DNA of 64,000 nucleotides from Kalmusia sp. IMI 367209 (lineage: Eukaryota > Ascomycota > Dothideomycetes > Pleosporales > Didymosphaeriaceae): NCBI GenBank assembly GCA_027946365.1, contig JAPEUQ010000008.1, positions 1,984,001 through 2,048,000 on the forward strand. The letters are read 5' to 3'. Shown here one piece after another: positions 36,801 to 46,435 of this stretch. The translations under genes and the position numbers were made by a program. A model generated the notes under the pieces. The model had not been told where the DNA came from, did no database searches, and saw only the letters and a program-made list of their open reading frames with translations. The number at the start of each line of letters is the position of its first letter. The first letter of the stretch is position 1.

Positions 36801-38800
36801 AATTAGTGGTAAGGCTAGCCAGTTCTTTCTAGTAACTTTATTTAAGCCTCTATAGTCTACGTAGAGCCTTAGCGTGTTATTCTTCTTAGAGATAAATAGT
36901 ACTAGGGCCTCTACTAGGCTAGTACTTTCTTAAATCTAACCTCACTCCTTTACCTTCGCTATATAGTCGCGTAAGGTCTCTAGTTCTTTTAAGGATAAGT
37001 TATATAGTGGTCTAAAGGGTATAGAGGTGTTTTCTTCTAGTTCTATTATATAATTGGTATACTAGTATTCTAGTAGTATTCTAGTGGTATCCTTATTTAT
37101 AATATCTTTAAAATCCCTTAATACTTTAGATAGTATAGTTAAGTCTCTATTTTCTCCTTCTATTTCTCTTATACTACTAACTACTACGGCGTATACCTCT
37201 ATTTAGTCTTCTATTAATTTTATAAACTTAGTAGTATTCTTTACCTAAAGTACTATTTCTTTAACTCCTTAGCGCCACCTTATTACGCCGTAGTTAAGGA
37301 GAACGTTTTCCTCTATTAAAGCTGGTATTCCTAGAGTTATTAGGTCTACGTAGTTAAATACTCTATAGATTATAGTAGTTACTTAGTATAGTGTGCCCTA
37401 GCTATCCTTTACACTCACGGTTACTTGATAGGCGTAATAGCTTCTTACTAGTGTAAAGTTTATTATCTTTAGAGAGGATAGTGCTATATCCGCGATTTCT
37501 ATTAAATATAACTCTATTATTAGTTTTTATTAATGGTGTTCACTATCGCTCTAAAGTTAAGTAAGAGGTATATTATCTACTTTTTACCTTTATTATTTTA
37601 AATTATTTTTCTACCTAAAAACGCCCTTACTATATATATATCTATAAGGGTGAGTATCCCTTCTAGGCTTATTCTTTTTTTATATTAATAGCGTTGACGT
37701 CTATAGTGGGGGCTCTAGGTTGGCTTAACTCGCTACGTTTTACTTAGTAGTCCCTTTTCTAGTGTCCCGTTTTCCTATAGTATCTATATTAATCCTTTAA
37801 AAGTATTAAGCCTATACTCTATCTTACTACATTATTAGGATAGTAGTGTTTTAATAGGATTATATTAATATACCTCCCTATAGTATTATAAGCTTTACGC
37901 TAGTATTATAACTTAGTATTTACTATAGCATCGTTATTATGGCGTTAGGCCCTTATAAGTTATCTTCTAAAGTAGTTATATACTCTACTAGCTCCCTTCA
38001 CGTTTTTAGAAAATTATTATAGTTAGTTATTACTACTCATAGTTCTTATCGCAGCTTACTATATAAATATATAATAAGGTGTTTCTATTTATAGATGGGG
38101 CTGATCTGGTTCTTTAGTATAGCTAGGTAAGTTATAAATTTATTTACTAATTAGCCCTCCTCTACGTAGCCCGTTAATATTACATGGTTACTTATAGTTT
38201 ATGATTAATAGGCTCTTTATCTAATTAAGTAAGAAGCTTATTATCTATTATTAATTTAGTATCTTAGCGTCGCTTTTAAGTTTATATTATAGCTATAGCT
38301 GACGTAGTATTAGCTTTAAGGATTATAATATAAACGCGATCCGCTAGTCTTTAGTTATAAATACCTAAGGATCTAGCCTAAACGTGATCTATACCTAGGT
38401 CTTAAAGTTATAGTATTCCCTAATACTCTACCCCTTAAAGATGGGGATTGATTTAATCTTTAGGCCTTAATAGAATAGCTCTATTATATTACTATATAGC
38501 CGCTATTACTATAATAGGTGCTTATATTCATTACTATCTATTATTTTTAATATAGAGGCTACGGATGCGCTTCGCACGCTACCCTCTAGTATAAAGTTAG
38601 ATGCTAGCCTATACTTTCTATCTATAATTTTAGCTTTTAAAACGCGAATCTCCTTTAACTTTACTAGCTTATCTTAACGCTGCTTGAGCCTTATTAGTTA
38701 CTCTTATAGAGGAATAGGCTCTTCTATTAGCTCTATCTCTAGCTTATCTTTACTTATTTATATATAGTCTTTAGTGGGTCCTTTATAGTACTTTATTAAC
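33900..38800 (-). pseudogene. Decayed gag-pol of Gypsy element 2
   Basis: Minus-strand order from the right LTR is a gag region (about 38.8-37.6 kb), protease, reverse transcriptase (about 37.0-36.4 kb, active-site motifs intact), RNase H, integrase (about 35.5-34.5 kb) and a chromodomain-like end (YLVKWKDWVEEF, near 34.0 kb). Scattered TAG/TAA stops break the frame. The chromodomain suggests targeting to heterochromatin, which is known for fungal chromoviruses. Confidence 0.75.
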
Positions 38801-38876
38801 GCGTTTACGTTTCTCCGGCGTTTCTATTACGAGGATACTAAGCCGCTATCCTATAAGATAGGAGAGATTTTAAAAT

Positions 38877-39071
38877 TGTTAGGATTAAATATAGTAGTAA
38901 GTATTCCTTAAGTAATAATAAGATTAAAATCTATCTTCTACCCTCTATCTTCCCCCGCGTTTTAAGGGGTGTTACTCTAGTACGTTCCTAGCGCCTCACT
39001 TACGTAGCACTCTTAGTAAGGAACCATTATATAATTATATTATTATGGGATCACGCACTTTACTCCTTATA
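38877..39071 (-). repeat. 5' LTR (right end) of Gypsy element 2
   Basis: 195 bp, TGTTAGG start and TTATA end, followed by TSD ACGTA. Equal in length to its partner at 32165. Confidence 0.92.
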
Positions 39072-39076
39072 ACGTA

Positions 39077-39622
39077 TATCTACTCTACCCTAGCGTAATA
39101 ACGTTATATAGGAGGTAAAGACCCTATATAACGCTAAAGAACTAGAAGCGTAGAGTATACTTATTTAAATAAAAGTAAGAAATTATCTAAAGTCCTTAGT
39201 AAGCTCTTTAAATAAATTAATTAGGTAGTTAAGTAAAGATACTTAGTAGATAATATATAATATAGAGTTAATAAAGGAGAAAATAAATAGCCTTAAAAGC
39301 GCTATTAATATAATAGTAAAGCGTAAGAGCCGTAAATAATAATATATATAAATAGAGGAGACGCTTATAATTAGAGAGATAGGCGAATTAATTACTATAA
39401 GAAAGGATAATAGTTATAGTAGTAGTAAAAAGCTAGTAAAGAGGATTTATATTAAGAGTACTATAGTCGTTATTATAAAAAGGATATAATTCCTATATTT
39501 ATATAGTAGAGATAGAGGACTTAGATAATAGTAATAACTCTAAGGAATAGAATAATATATAGTAAACTATTATTAGTTTTAGTGGTATTAAGATACTACG
39601 CTACGATAGTAGGGCACTAGTG
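39077..39622 (+). pseudogene. Fot1/pogo transposase relic, 3' portion
   Basis: Resumes the transposase frame after the ACGTA duplication: the codons following LRLR at 32160 continue here with STLP, then NNVI and EVKTLYNAKELEA, the usual pogo C-terminal tail. The right TIR follows at 39623. Confidence 0.8.
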
Positions 39623-39669
39623 AAAAGCTACTAACTTACTTAAACTATTAACTTACTTATAAACCACGT
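39623..39669 (-). repeat. Right terminal inverted repeat of the Fot1-like element
   Basis: Ends ...AAACCACGT followed by the TA duplication. Inverted partner of 30919-30965. Confidence 0.92.
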
Positions 39670-39671
39670 TA

Positions 39672-42277
39672 TATATAAATTAAATAGTATTCCTAAGTAG
39701 TATAATTAGACTATTTCTTAGATAGTATATTTTATAATTATAAAAGATATACTTCTATTTTTTAGATTAAAGCTATATCTATAGTTTACTTTCTAGTAAA
39801 TATTATACTATATATTTTAAACAAGTTATACTAGACGCCGTATGAGTGGCTTTATAATTAGAAATCTAAAATTAAGCATCTATATCTATTTAGAATTAAA
39901 GTATATATTTATATTCCTAAAGAAGTTTAGGTATTAAAAACTAAGCTACTATACTAGACTAAAATAGATATATTTATAGAATATAATTATAGTACTAAGA
40001 TAGCCAGGATTTATATTACGGCCTAGCGCTATATTATAGAATTCTAAGATATTTACTATTAGAGTTTTTTAATTTAGAAAGTAACTTTATATTTTACTAT
40101 CTTAATCGATGATATAGCTTATATAATCTAGTAATCTAGCACTATTAAATAGTAGATTCCTAGAATATAATAATATAAATAGGATTCTATTAAGTTATAA
40201 TTTAAATTACTATTTATAACTCCACTACGCCTATAGTTATAGATAGATGGTATATCTAAAAATCTAGTTCTCTAGAATAATAATAATAAAAGTTTTAAAG
40301 TAATATTTATTTTATTATCTCTAGTAGTTTTTCTAATAGTTTTTTAGATTAAATTTACTAGTAGCTTTTTATATAAGAAGAGGTACTTCTTTACTATTAC
40401 CATTAATTTCTTATAATGGGAATTCATAGATAACTTTACTAGATAGATAAGATATATCTATAAGATCTACTATTATAATAAGGTTAGGACGAAATGTTAT
40501 ATTATTATATAAGATAAGGAGAATTCTAATTACTATAGAAGAATAATAATTTATTTTAATTCTATAATAAATTCCCTAATTATAATAAGATATTAAAATT
40601 TTATATTTATACTATTATGGTAATTATCGATTTAGATATTCTATATATATATATTAAAGCTATAAACGATATTAATAGATTATTATAGTTCCCCTAATTA
40701 AATATAAACTAGAAGTTTACTATAAAAATAATATCTAGGAGATCGTTAAAGACATACCTAGGAATATAAAATTAGTAGATATGAGATAGATATTTAATGT
40801 GAAACGGAATGAGTAAAGTAAAATTATAAAATAAAAACTAGACTAGTAGTCTAAGGTTTTCCTAATACCCTAAAATTAACTATCTAGATACCTATTTACT
40901 AGTTATATATTATAATAGTTTAAGAATTATTATTTTTCTAGTACTATTTATTTTAAAATAGTCGTTAAGGTAAATAGATTTCAACGCTATATATCTAAAT
41001 AGATATCTAAAATATATAATCTTTATATAACTACTAGTAGAAATTTTCTATTCTAAGATAGAAATTATATTATAATTTCTTAAATCATTATATAGGCTCA
41101 AATAATTAGGGTGAGAATAATATAAAATATTATCCTAATAGCTTTATTATTTAGGATTCTAACTAGTAGACTTTAACCTATATATTTTTATTAGCTAAAG
41201 TCTAATCCTAGGAATCTATATAGATAATATTATTATAGTAGATCTACTATAGGCTATTATAACTTTTATGAATTCCGTTATAGTAAAATTCAAATTTAAG
41301 AATCTAGGTAGGCTAAAAATGTTACTAGGCCTAGAATTTAAGTATATTAGTGAATATGAAATTTATTTCTACTAGTAAACTTTTATATATACTATTCTAT
41401 AATAATATAGAATAGATAATTATAATAGTTATAAAACCCTATTAGACCTAATAATTTTCCCTTAAGGTCTCCTCTAGATTCCTCTATTAACCTTAAGAGA
41501 TAATATCTATACTAGTTTATTATTAGTTTAATTAATTTCCTTTCTATTATTTTCTAGCTAGACCTTAACTATTTAGCTAGTATGCTTAGATTTTATAATT
41601 TAAATCCCTTAGATTTATATCTAAAATTAGTATTCTAAGTCCTACGCTATATTTAAAATACTAAAGATTTTTATCTATCTATATTTAATAATGTCATTCT
41701 AGATATTCATCTAGATATTTAAATAATTATATATAGTAACGCTTTATATAATTCTAATCCTAATAATATAAAATCATTCTCTAGATATCTATAAAAGATA
41801 AATGGAGCTACCATTATATAGTTATTAAAATGATAGAATTATATAGTTAAAAGCACCTATAAGGCTAAATATATAGTAGTCTCCTATACTACTAGTTATT
41901 TAGTATAGAGTTAGTAAGCTCTATAGGAATTATTTAAAATTATCTTACTAGACTTTATAGCCTAAATACGGTGTTACCTAATAATTAATAATAAATTATT
42001 AATATTACTTATTTAGGACTATAAAGTTAATATATAATCTAAGTATATAGCTATTTATTTCTACTTTATTAGAGAACGCTATCTAATTGGGTAATATAAT
42101 ATTTAGTATATCTCCTTAAAAGATAACTTAATAGATATCTATATAAAAGTATTATCTTTACTAACGCTATTAAATTTGCGTATATAGATTTAGGGATCTA
42201 GTTAACTACTACTAGATAAGTAATTCTATATTATAAGAACATTTACTATAGAGGACCTCCCTGCTACTTAGGAGGAC
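39672..42277 (+). pseudogene. Decayed Copia integrase C-terminus, reverse transcriptase and RNase H
   Basis: Continues the integrase frame cut at 30916 (YKLNSIPK), followed by the integrase C-terminal block with VYIYIPKEV. The RT active site reads IYIDNIIIV near 41211 (second Asp to Asn). The RNase H end includes KSTYKAKYIVVSYTTSYLV near 41850 and IYFYFIRERYLIG near 42050. In-frame TAG at many expected Gln positions. Confidence 0.85.
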
Positions 42278-42411
42278 TGTTGGCGGAAGGTGTTCCGCAG
42301 CATGTAATAGGAAGGAATATTAGTTGTGTTTACCCTTAGTAATTAGCTTAGCACTATTATAGCAGCTTCTCTCGAAGCATTGAACAATTAATCCTTTTAC
42401 CCACTTCAACA
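42278..42411 (+). repeat. Right LTR of the Copia element
   Basis: 134 bp, TGTTGG...CAACA, followed by TSD CATAA. Less RIP-altered than the left copy at its 3' end. Confidence 0.93.
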
Positions 42412-42416
42412 CATAA

Positions 42417-44026
42417 CAGGGTGCAACGGTGCCGAAAAGATCAAGAGGAGCCGTGAGACGGGACAAGGGGTGACAACGACGATAATGATGATATTATCAT
42501 GATTGGAGAGAGGAAGAAGAATGACAGGGCCGACGACATCATTGTGCTCAAGGGGAGGGACAATAAGCGGGCTTGCTTGTCAAGAGCTAGGGATGAGGTC
42601 GTTGATCTAGACGAGGAAATCACTAAGATCGTCATGCGCAAGGCTACGGCAAAATCTCCCTCACTGTACTACAAAAATTACTTGACCAAGACGAGCGTGG
42701 AACCTGGCTAGCACGAAGCCTCCCCTCTGAGATGATCCGCTCTATAGTTCTTTAATGTGTTAAGAGCGGGCTATATGGGAGAACGAAGCGGCATTTGTGC
42801 GAATCCGAAAGGTATCTGTTATGGTAGACCAAAACTGAGAAAGAGACATAGTTAGTCTACTGATGCGTCATAATTGGTAAGAGTTTCCTCTTATTTAAGT
42901 GGTCACGTATCTGTGCCGGGTATGTATGTGTCGACCGAGTATAGGTAAGGGTTTAGTATAGCTTCTCGGAAAATGTAAAGTATATACATCCCCTCTAAAT
43001 TGCTGATAATGAATCTACTCTACATATTGATGCGAAATAGGCACATGCATGCATTGGTGTGCGTAAAGCCAAGTACATACTACGACAGCGGATTGTCTAG
43101 GTCCCAACTAAACAACGTTTATGATTTTCATGGTAAGCTAAATAACTATAAGAACACATTTGGATCTTATGCACAAGAGCTCCTGAATCAGCTCGAATAT
43201 TGTCAGTTCAACAGAGCCTGCCATTTCCGACATAGAATCTATTATGGCTTTTCATTGTCTCCAAGGGGCACAAACCCATGTCGTCACAACTGCTCTTCCC
43301 TATAGAACGGTCTGGTTTAATGGCAAAGCTGACCACATAAGATCTGACTATCTCATTCCCTCGTATCGACTCACAAGGTGGGCTCTTGACCATAAGATTA
43401 TCTACCTACACATCACACGGCATCCCACCTTCTCGACCTGCTTGTCATCTTGGCATGAATGATGTAACTTCTTGTGTATTAGATCATAGTGAATAAGCCG
43501 GTGGCAATGTATGAACGTAGTGCTACGATAGGTTTCCTTGCACAAGGCCAAGAGGCCTCATGCGCATCAATGGGCTATCTTTGAATCTGGAATAAATCAC
43601 CTGAGATATTGTTCAGCTGATAAAACCGACTGAGAGCATATTTATAGGGCTCACGACTTGTCCAGGCACTTTGTCTTTGATGCTACCAGCAGCATGGGTA
43701 TCCCAAAACATACTTGAATAGGGAGTCATTATGCTCCATACCAACATTAGTCTTTCTTTGATATCTTACCACGGCGAACGCAACCCAAAACATACCTGAA
43801 TAGGATATGAATAGACACTGTCAACCAATCGTCTTCACATCTACTGTCCTAACAAAATTTAGCCATGCCATGACGCCTTTGTCGCCATGGTTCTGAAGAA
43901 GCTTGGATCAAGGTACTCATTGTTTATTAAAAGGGGATCTCCCCTGAGAAGTCTCTCGCCAACCACATCATCAACGATCTTTCCACTCAATCGAGAACTC
44001 TTCCATCAAATCAACAGCTTACAAAA
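42417..44026. other. Right flank of the transposon nest and promoter of the pheromone-like gene
   Basis: About 1.6 kb of moderate GC without a supported gene. An acidic frame at 42499-42711 (70 codons, DDIIVLKGRDNK...) could be a truncated gene end. It starts 80 bp from the Copia TSD, but I could not find its other half on the left flank. A near-perfect 21-bp direct repeat lies at 43702 and 43784. Confidence 0.5.
43702..43804 (+). repeat. Pair of 21-bp direct repeats upstream of the pheromone-like gene
   Basis: Copies at 43702-43722 and 43784-43804, CCCAAAACATACYTGAATAGG with one mismatch, 82 bp apart. They lie 220-325 bp upstream of the ATG, so they are candidate regulatory sites. Confidence 0.6.
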
Positions 44027-44335
44027 ATGCTTTCCAAGACTATTCTCCTGGCACTTGCTGCCTCTGCTATTGTGGCAGCTGTCCCCGCTCCCATTGCAGA
44101 CGCATCTGCTATAGCCGACCCCGAAGCACGCTGGCACTCCGATTTCCGCAAGTTCCCCGGGCAACCCATCAGCAGGCGTGAGGCAGATGCTGTAGCCGAT
44201 CCTGAGGCTCGCTGGCACTCCGGTTTCCGCAAATTTCCTGGTCAGCCCATAAGCAAGAGGGAGGCTGATGCCGAGCCGGAAGCTCTAGTCAATACCGAGG
44301 GAAAAGTGCTCCCTCCCAAGAAGGGTGGACACTAA
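44027..44335 (+). CDS. Alpha-factor-like mating pheromone precursor with two core repeats
   Basis: A single-exon 102-residue secreted precursor. Residues 1-19 are a signal peptide (MLSKTILLALAASAIVAAV). The rest is a processing ladder. A spacer of Xaa-Ala/Xaa-Pro dipeptides (AP-IA-DA-SA-IA-DP-EA) precedes core 1, RWHSDFRKFPGQPIS, which ends at a dibasic RR. A second dipeptide spacer (EA-DA-VA-DP-EA) precedes core 2, RWHSGFRKFPGQPIS, which ends at KR. A third spacer (EA-DA-EP-EA) leads to a non-core tail, LVNTEGKVLPPKKGGH. In yeast alpha-factor, Kex2 cuts after the dibasic pair and Ste13 removes such Xaa-Ala dipeptides; the Trp-His start and PGQP end also match the alpha-factor pattern. No UstY-like or other RiPP enzyme lies nearby, which argues against a dikaritin-type precursor. 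The pheromone identity is inference from architecture; the processing signals are directly seen. Confidence 0.82.
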   Translation: MLSKTILLALAASAIVAAVPAPIADASAIADPEARWHSDFRKFPGQPISRREADAVADPEARWHSGFRKFPGQPISKREADAEPEALVNTEGKVLPPKKGGH

Positions 44336-45192
44336 ACAGTCTGGGTCGACAGCTAGACTGGTGAAGCTCAACCGGATGTGTACTTTAACGCTGAAGGATG
44401 AAGCAATTTTCCCAATGCATTTCGTGTACTTTCCTTTTCAATGATCGTTACTACAGAGATCTCTTGTTGTTGTCGGATACAACATTTTTAGATGGAACTT
44501 GAAAATCTCAAGTTTTTTTTTATTTTCACTTAGTTCTTCTTATAAGTGTGGGACAGGTTGAATGAGCTATCAATGGATGTGTTTGAGGAGACGGGCGTTC
44601 AATAGATGATTGATGACCGCAATTTGAGGTAGACTATGTCTGGAAGTTGTGAACATGTATGGGAGTACTTATAAGTTACCTTAGTAGAAGGTCTCTAACA
44701 AAGCTTTCTAATATATTGTATATATCAAGCCAAAAGTAGTGTATCCAGAAGTCGAGTTGTATTGTAATACCGGAGCGACAATAGTGTAGCGACAATAGTG
44801 TACCCTGTGTTGATCCAAAATAAAAAGTAATGATGGGGAAGATGAAGCCTTGTGATTGACATGTAGGATATAATCTCGCATTATATATGTACCAGGCTAA
44901 CGAAGAAATGATATGGGGTCGATCGAATGAGGCTGCGCTTGAAAAAGGTTGGTAATGAGGTGTCAAGTCTAGTGAACGAGTGTGCCTTAGGTAAGCCAAC
45001 GATTCTGCCACCGCGCACCGCCTCAGGCTGACCGCATAGCTCGTAACCCCACGCGTCTCTTCGCAGCCACATCGCAAGCTTCCAGACCTCCAACCTTGGC
45101 CTTCCTGCAGCTATCTTCTCCCACCTTGCATTGGCAGATCCTGCAACTTTTCCACCGCCCAGGCGCATTCAAATCTGTGCGAAGCCGCCGCA
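44336..45192. other. Intergenic between pheromone-like gene and VPS29
   Basis: About 860 bp, with a T-rich tract near 44512-44525 that may belong to the 3' end signals of the upstream gene. A 14-bp tandem duplication (GCGACAATAGTGTA) lies near 44774-44801. No gene supported. Confidence 0.6.
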
Positions 45193-46022
45193 ATGGCTTC
45201 GCGACTCGTGCTGGTCCTAGGCGACCTGTTCATACCAGACAGAGCTCCGGTAAGCTCTCCCCAGCACACGCGTATATTGCTAGGCCTCACAAGCTCACAG
45301 GATGCATAGGACATACCCGCAAAGGTACGCTGACACCCTTTTCACTCACCACTATAACGTACCAAATCCAAGTTCGAGGGCTCTGGCACAAGATCTGGGC
45401 TAATAGCTCCGGTCAACAGTTCAAGAAGCTCCTTGCCCCCGGAAAGATTGGCCAGATCCTCTGCCTTGGAAACATAACCGACAAAGAAACGTACGAGTTT
45501 CTCCGGGGCATCGCACCAGATCTACAAATTGTAAAGGGCGACTTTGACGTCGAAGCGCCCAATCTCGCGCTCTCGAAAGTAGTCACACATGGGAGCCTGC
45601 GCATAGGCTTCACACACGGACACACTATCATACCACCGGGTGATGGAGATAGTCTTCTAATTGCAGCGCGACAAATGGACGTAGATATCTTGCTCTGGGG
45701 AGGCACGCACAAGTTTGAGGCGTATGAGATGGAGGGGAAGTTTTTCGTTAACCCAGGGAGTGCGACGGGGGCAATGACAACTGGGTGGTGGACTGAGGAA
45801 GAAGAGCCGGTGCCTAGCTTTGTGCTGATGGATGTGAGTTTTTCCGAACCAGGGTCTAGAGGATCTGTTTCCGTCGGGTGTGCGATTTAGCTGACAGCGG
45901 ACTAGGTGCAAGGCGACGTCCTAGTGCTATACGTGTATCAGTTGCGCAAGGATGCGAACGGTGCAGAGAACGTTGCTGTGGAGAAAGTCTCGTTCCGCAA
46001 GAATGGCGGTGGGGTGTCATAA
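45193..46022 (+). CDS. vps29: Retromer subunit Vps29
   Basis: Vps29 is the metallophosphoesterase-fold scaffold of retromer, which recycles cargo from endosomes to the Golgi. Exons 45193-45249, 45310-45324, 45420-45833 and 45906-46022 total 603 nt (200 residues). The second exon is only 15 bp (DIPAK) and is needed to link MASRLVLVLGDLFIPDRAP to FKKLLAPGKIGQILCLGN. Family blocks are complete: GDLFIPDR, CLGNITDKETYEFL, VKGDFD, GFTHGHTIIPPGD, LLWGGTHKFEAYE, FVNPGSATGA and VLMDVQGDVLVLYVYQL. As in other Vps29 proteins, several metal ligands of true phosphatases are replaced, so it is a scaffold rather than an enzyme. The start has a good context (CGCAATGGC). Its 3' end converges with MET22, 413 bp away, and nothing else is seen in that gap. 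Confidence 0.95.
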
Positions 46023-46435
46023 TGGCTTCGTGCGGCTCTGGGCGTGTATCCTACATGCATACTGTGATATAATGGCCCCGTCTCGCATCGTGTGATGGCT
46101 GGGGGACAGGCAAATTCGAGCTCGGTTACAGACAGCGGTTCACAAGGGGTCGGGCGGTTAGAAGCAGCATCTATGCGGAATGCTGCCCCATGTCTGCGTT
46201 TGATTCAACTATCAAATTACACAACTCAGCTGCGGCTGAATGTCATGTATCAAAGGCATTACGACTATGCGTGCCGCCGAATTGAGCGACCAAAGCTTCA
46301 ATGCCTGATCGTTACGAGGCCGGCGTATTCGTTCGCTTCTCGTTACCCCACAGTCTGCGTTTTGGGCGCAGGAGCCGTGTCACCCACCGGTGAGGCTCTG
46401 TTACACCGTCTACCAAGGTCTCGCCTTGCACAGCA

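Larger units (their letters stand above)
32165..39071 (-). mobile_element. Gypsy-type LTR retrotransposon 2, innermost insertion, minus strand
   Basis: Equal 195-bp LTRs at 32165-32359 and 38877-39071 are flanked by ACGTA duplications (32160-32164, 39072-39076). Pol reads on the minus strand. Reverse transcriptase shows LYVDYRGLNK near 36838-36868 and VVYLDDI near 36550-36580 with both catalytic aspartates intact. A chromodomain-like end (YLVKWKDW) lies near 34020. GC content is higher than in the surrounding elements and several enzymatic motifs survive, consistent with this being the last arrival and least exposed to RIP. It splits the Fot1 transposase near its C terminus. Confidence 0.9.
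30919..39669 (+). mobile_element. Fot1/pogo-type DNA transposon, split by Gypsy element 2
   Basis: Terminal inverted repeats of 47 bp with two mismatches lie at 30919-30965 and 39623-39669, flanked by TA duplications (30917-30918, 39670-39671), the Tc1/mariner/pogo target. Without the nested Gypsy the element is about 1.84 kb, normal for Fot1. The plus-strand transposase relic is recognisable from the first catalytic region (NFNKTSFIIDK, near 31500) to the C-terminal block (31960-32159), and resumes after the Gypsy at 39077. It interrupts the Copia integrase gene. Confidence 0.9.
21668..42411 (+). mobile_element. Copia-type LTR retrotransposon carrying nested insertions
   Basis: Direct 134-bp LTRs at both ends are flanked by the 5-bp duplication CATAA (21663-21667 and 42412-42416). 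The right LTR starts TG and ends CA. A purine-rich tract (GGAGGA) sits just before the right LTR. Without nested insertions the element is about 5.4 kb: 21668-21844, 28463-30916 and 39672-42411. That is a normal Copia length. Copia gene order on the plus strand is readable: an integrase segment near 30590-30640 (KPLEVIYLDLLG), the integrase C-terminal region after 39672, the RT active-site block (IYIDNIII) near 41211-41245, and RNase H ending with DNLIDIYIKVLS near 42120-42160. Integrase before RT identifies Copia rather than Gypsy. All frames carry TAG/TAA stops consistent with RIP. Confidence 0.9.

Noticed and set aside
42499..42711. 70-codon acidic frame beside the Copia right end, possibly a gene cut by the insertion
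   Set aside because: No matching 5' half was found on the left flank after removing the element, and no domain is recognisable.
44027..44335. Reading the repeat protein as a dikaritin-type RiPP precursor
   Set aside because: No UstY-like (DUF3328) or tyrosinase-like gene lies nearby, and the cores have no Tyr. The spacers fit dipeptidyl-peptidase trimming of pheromones.
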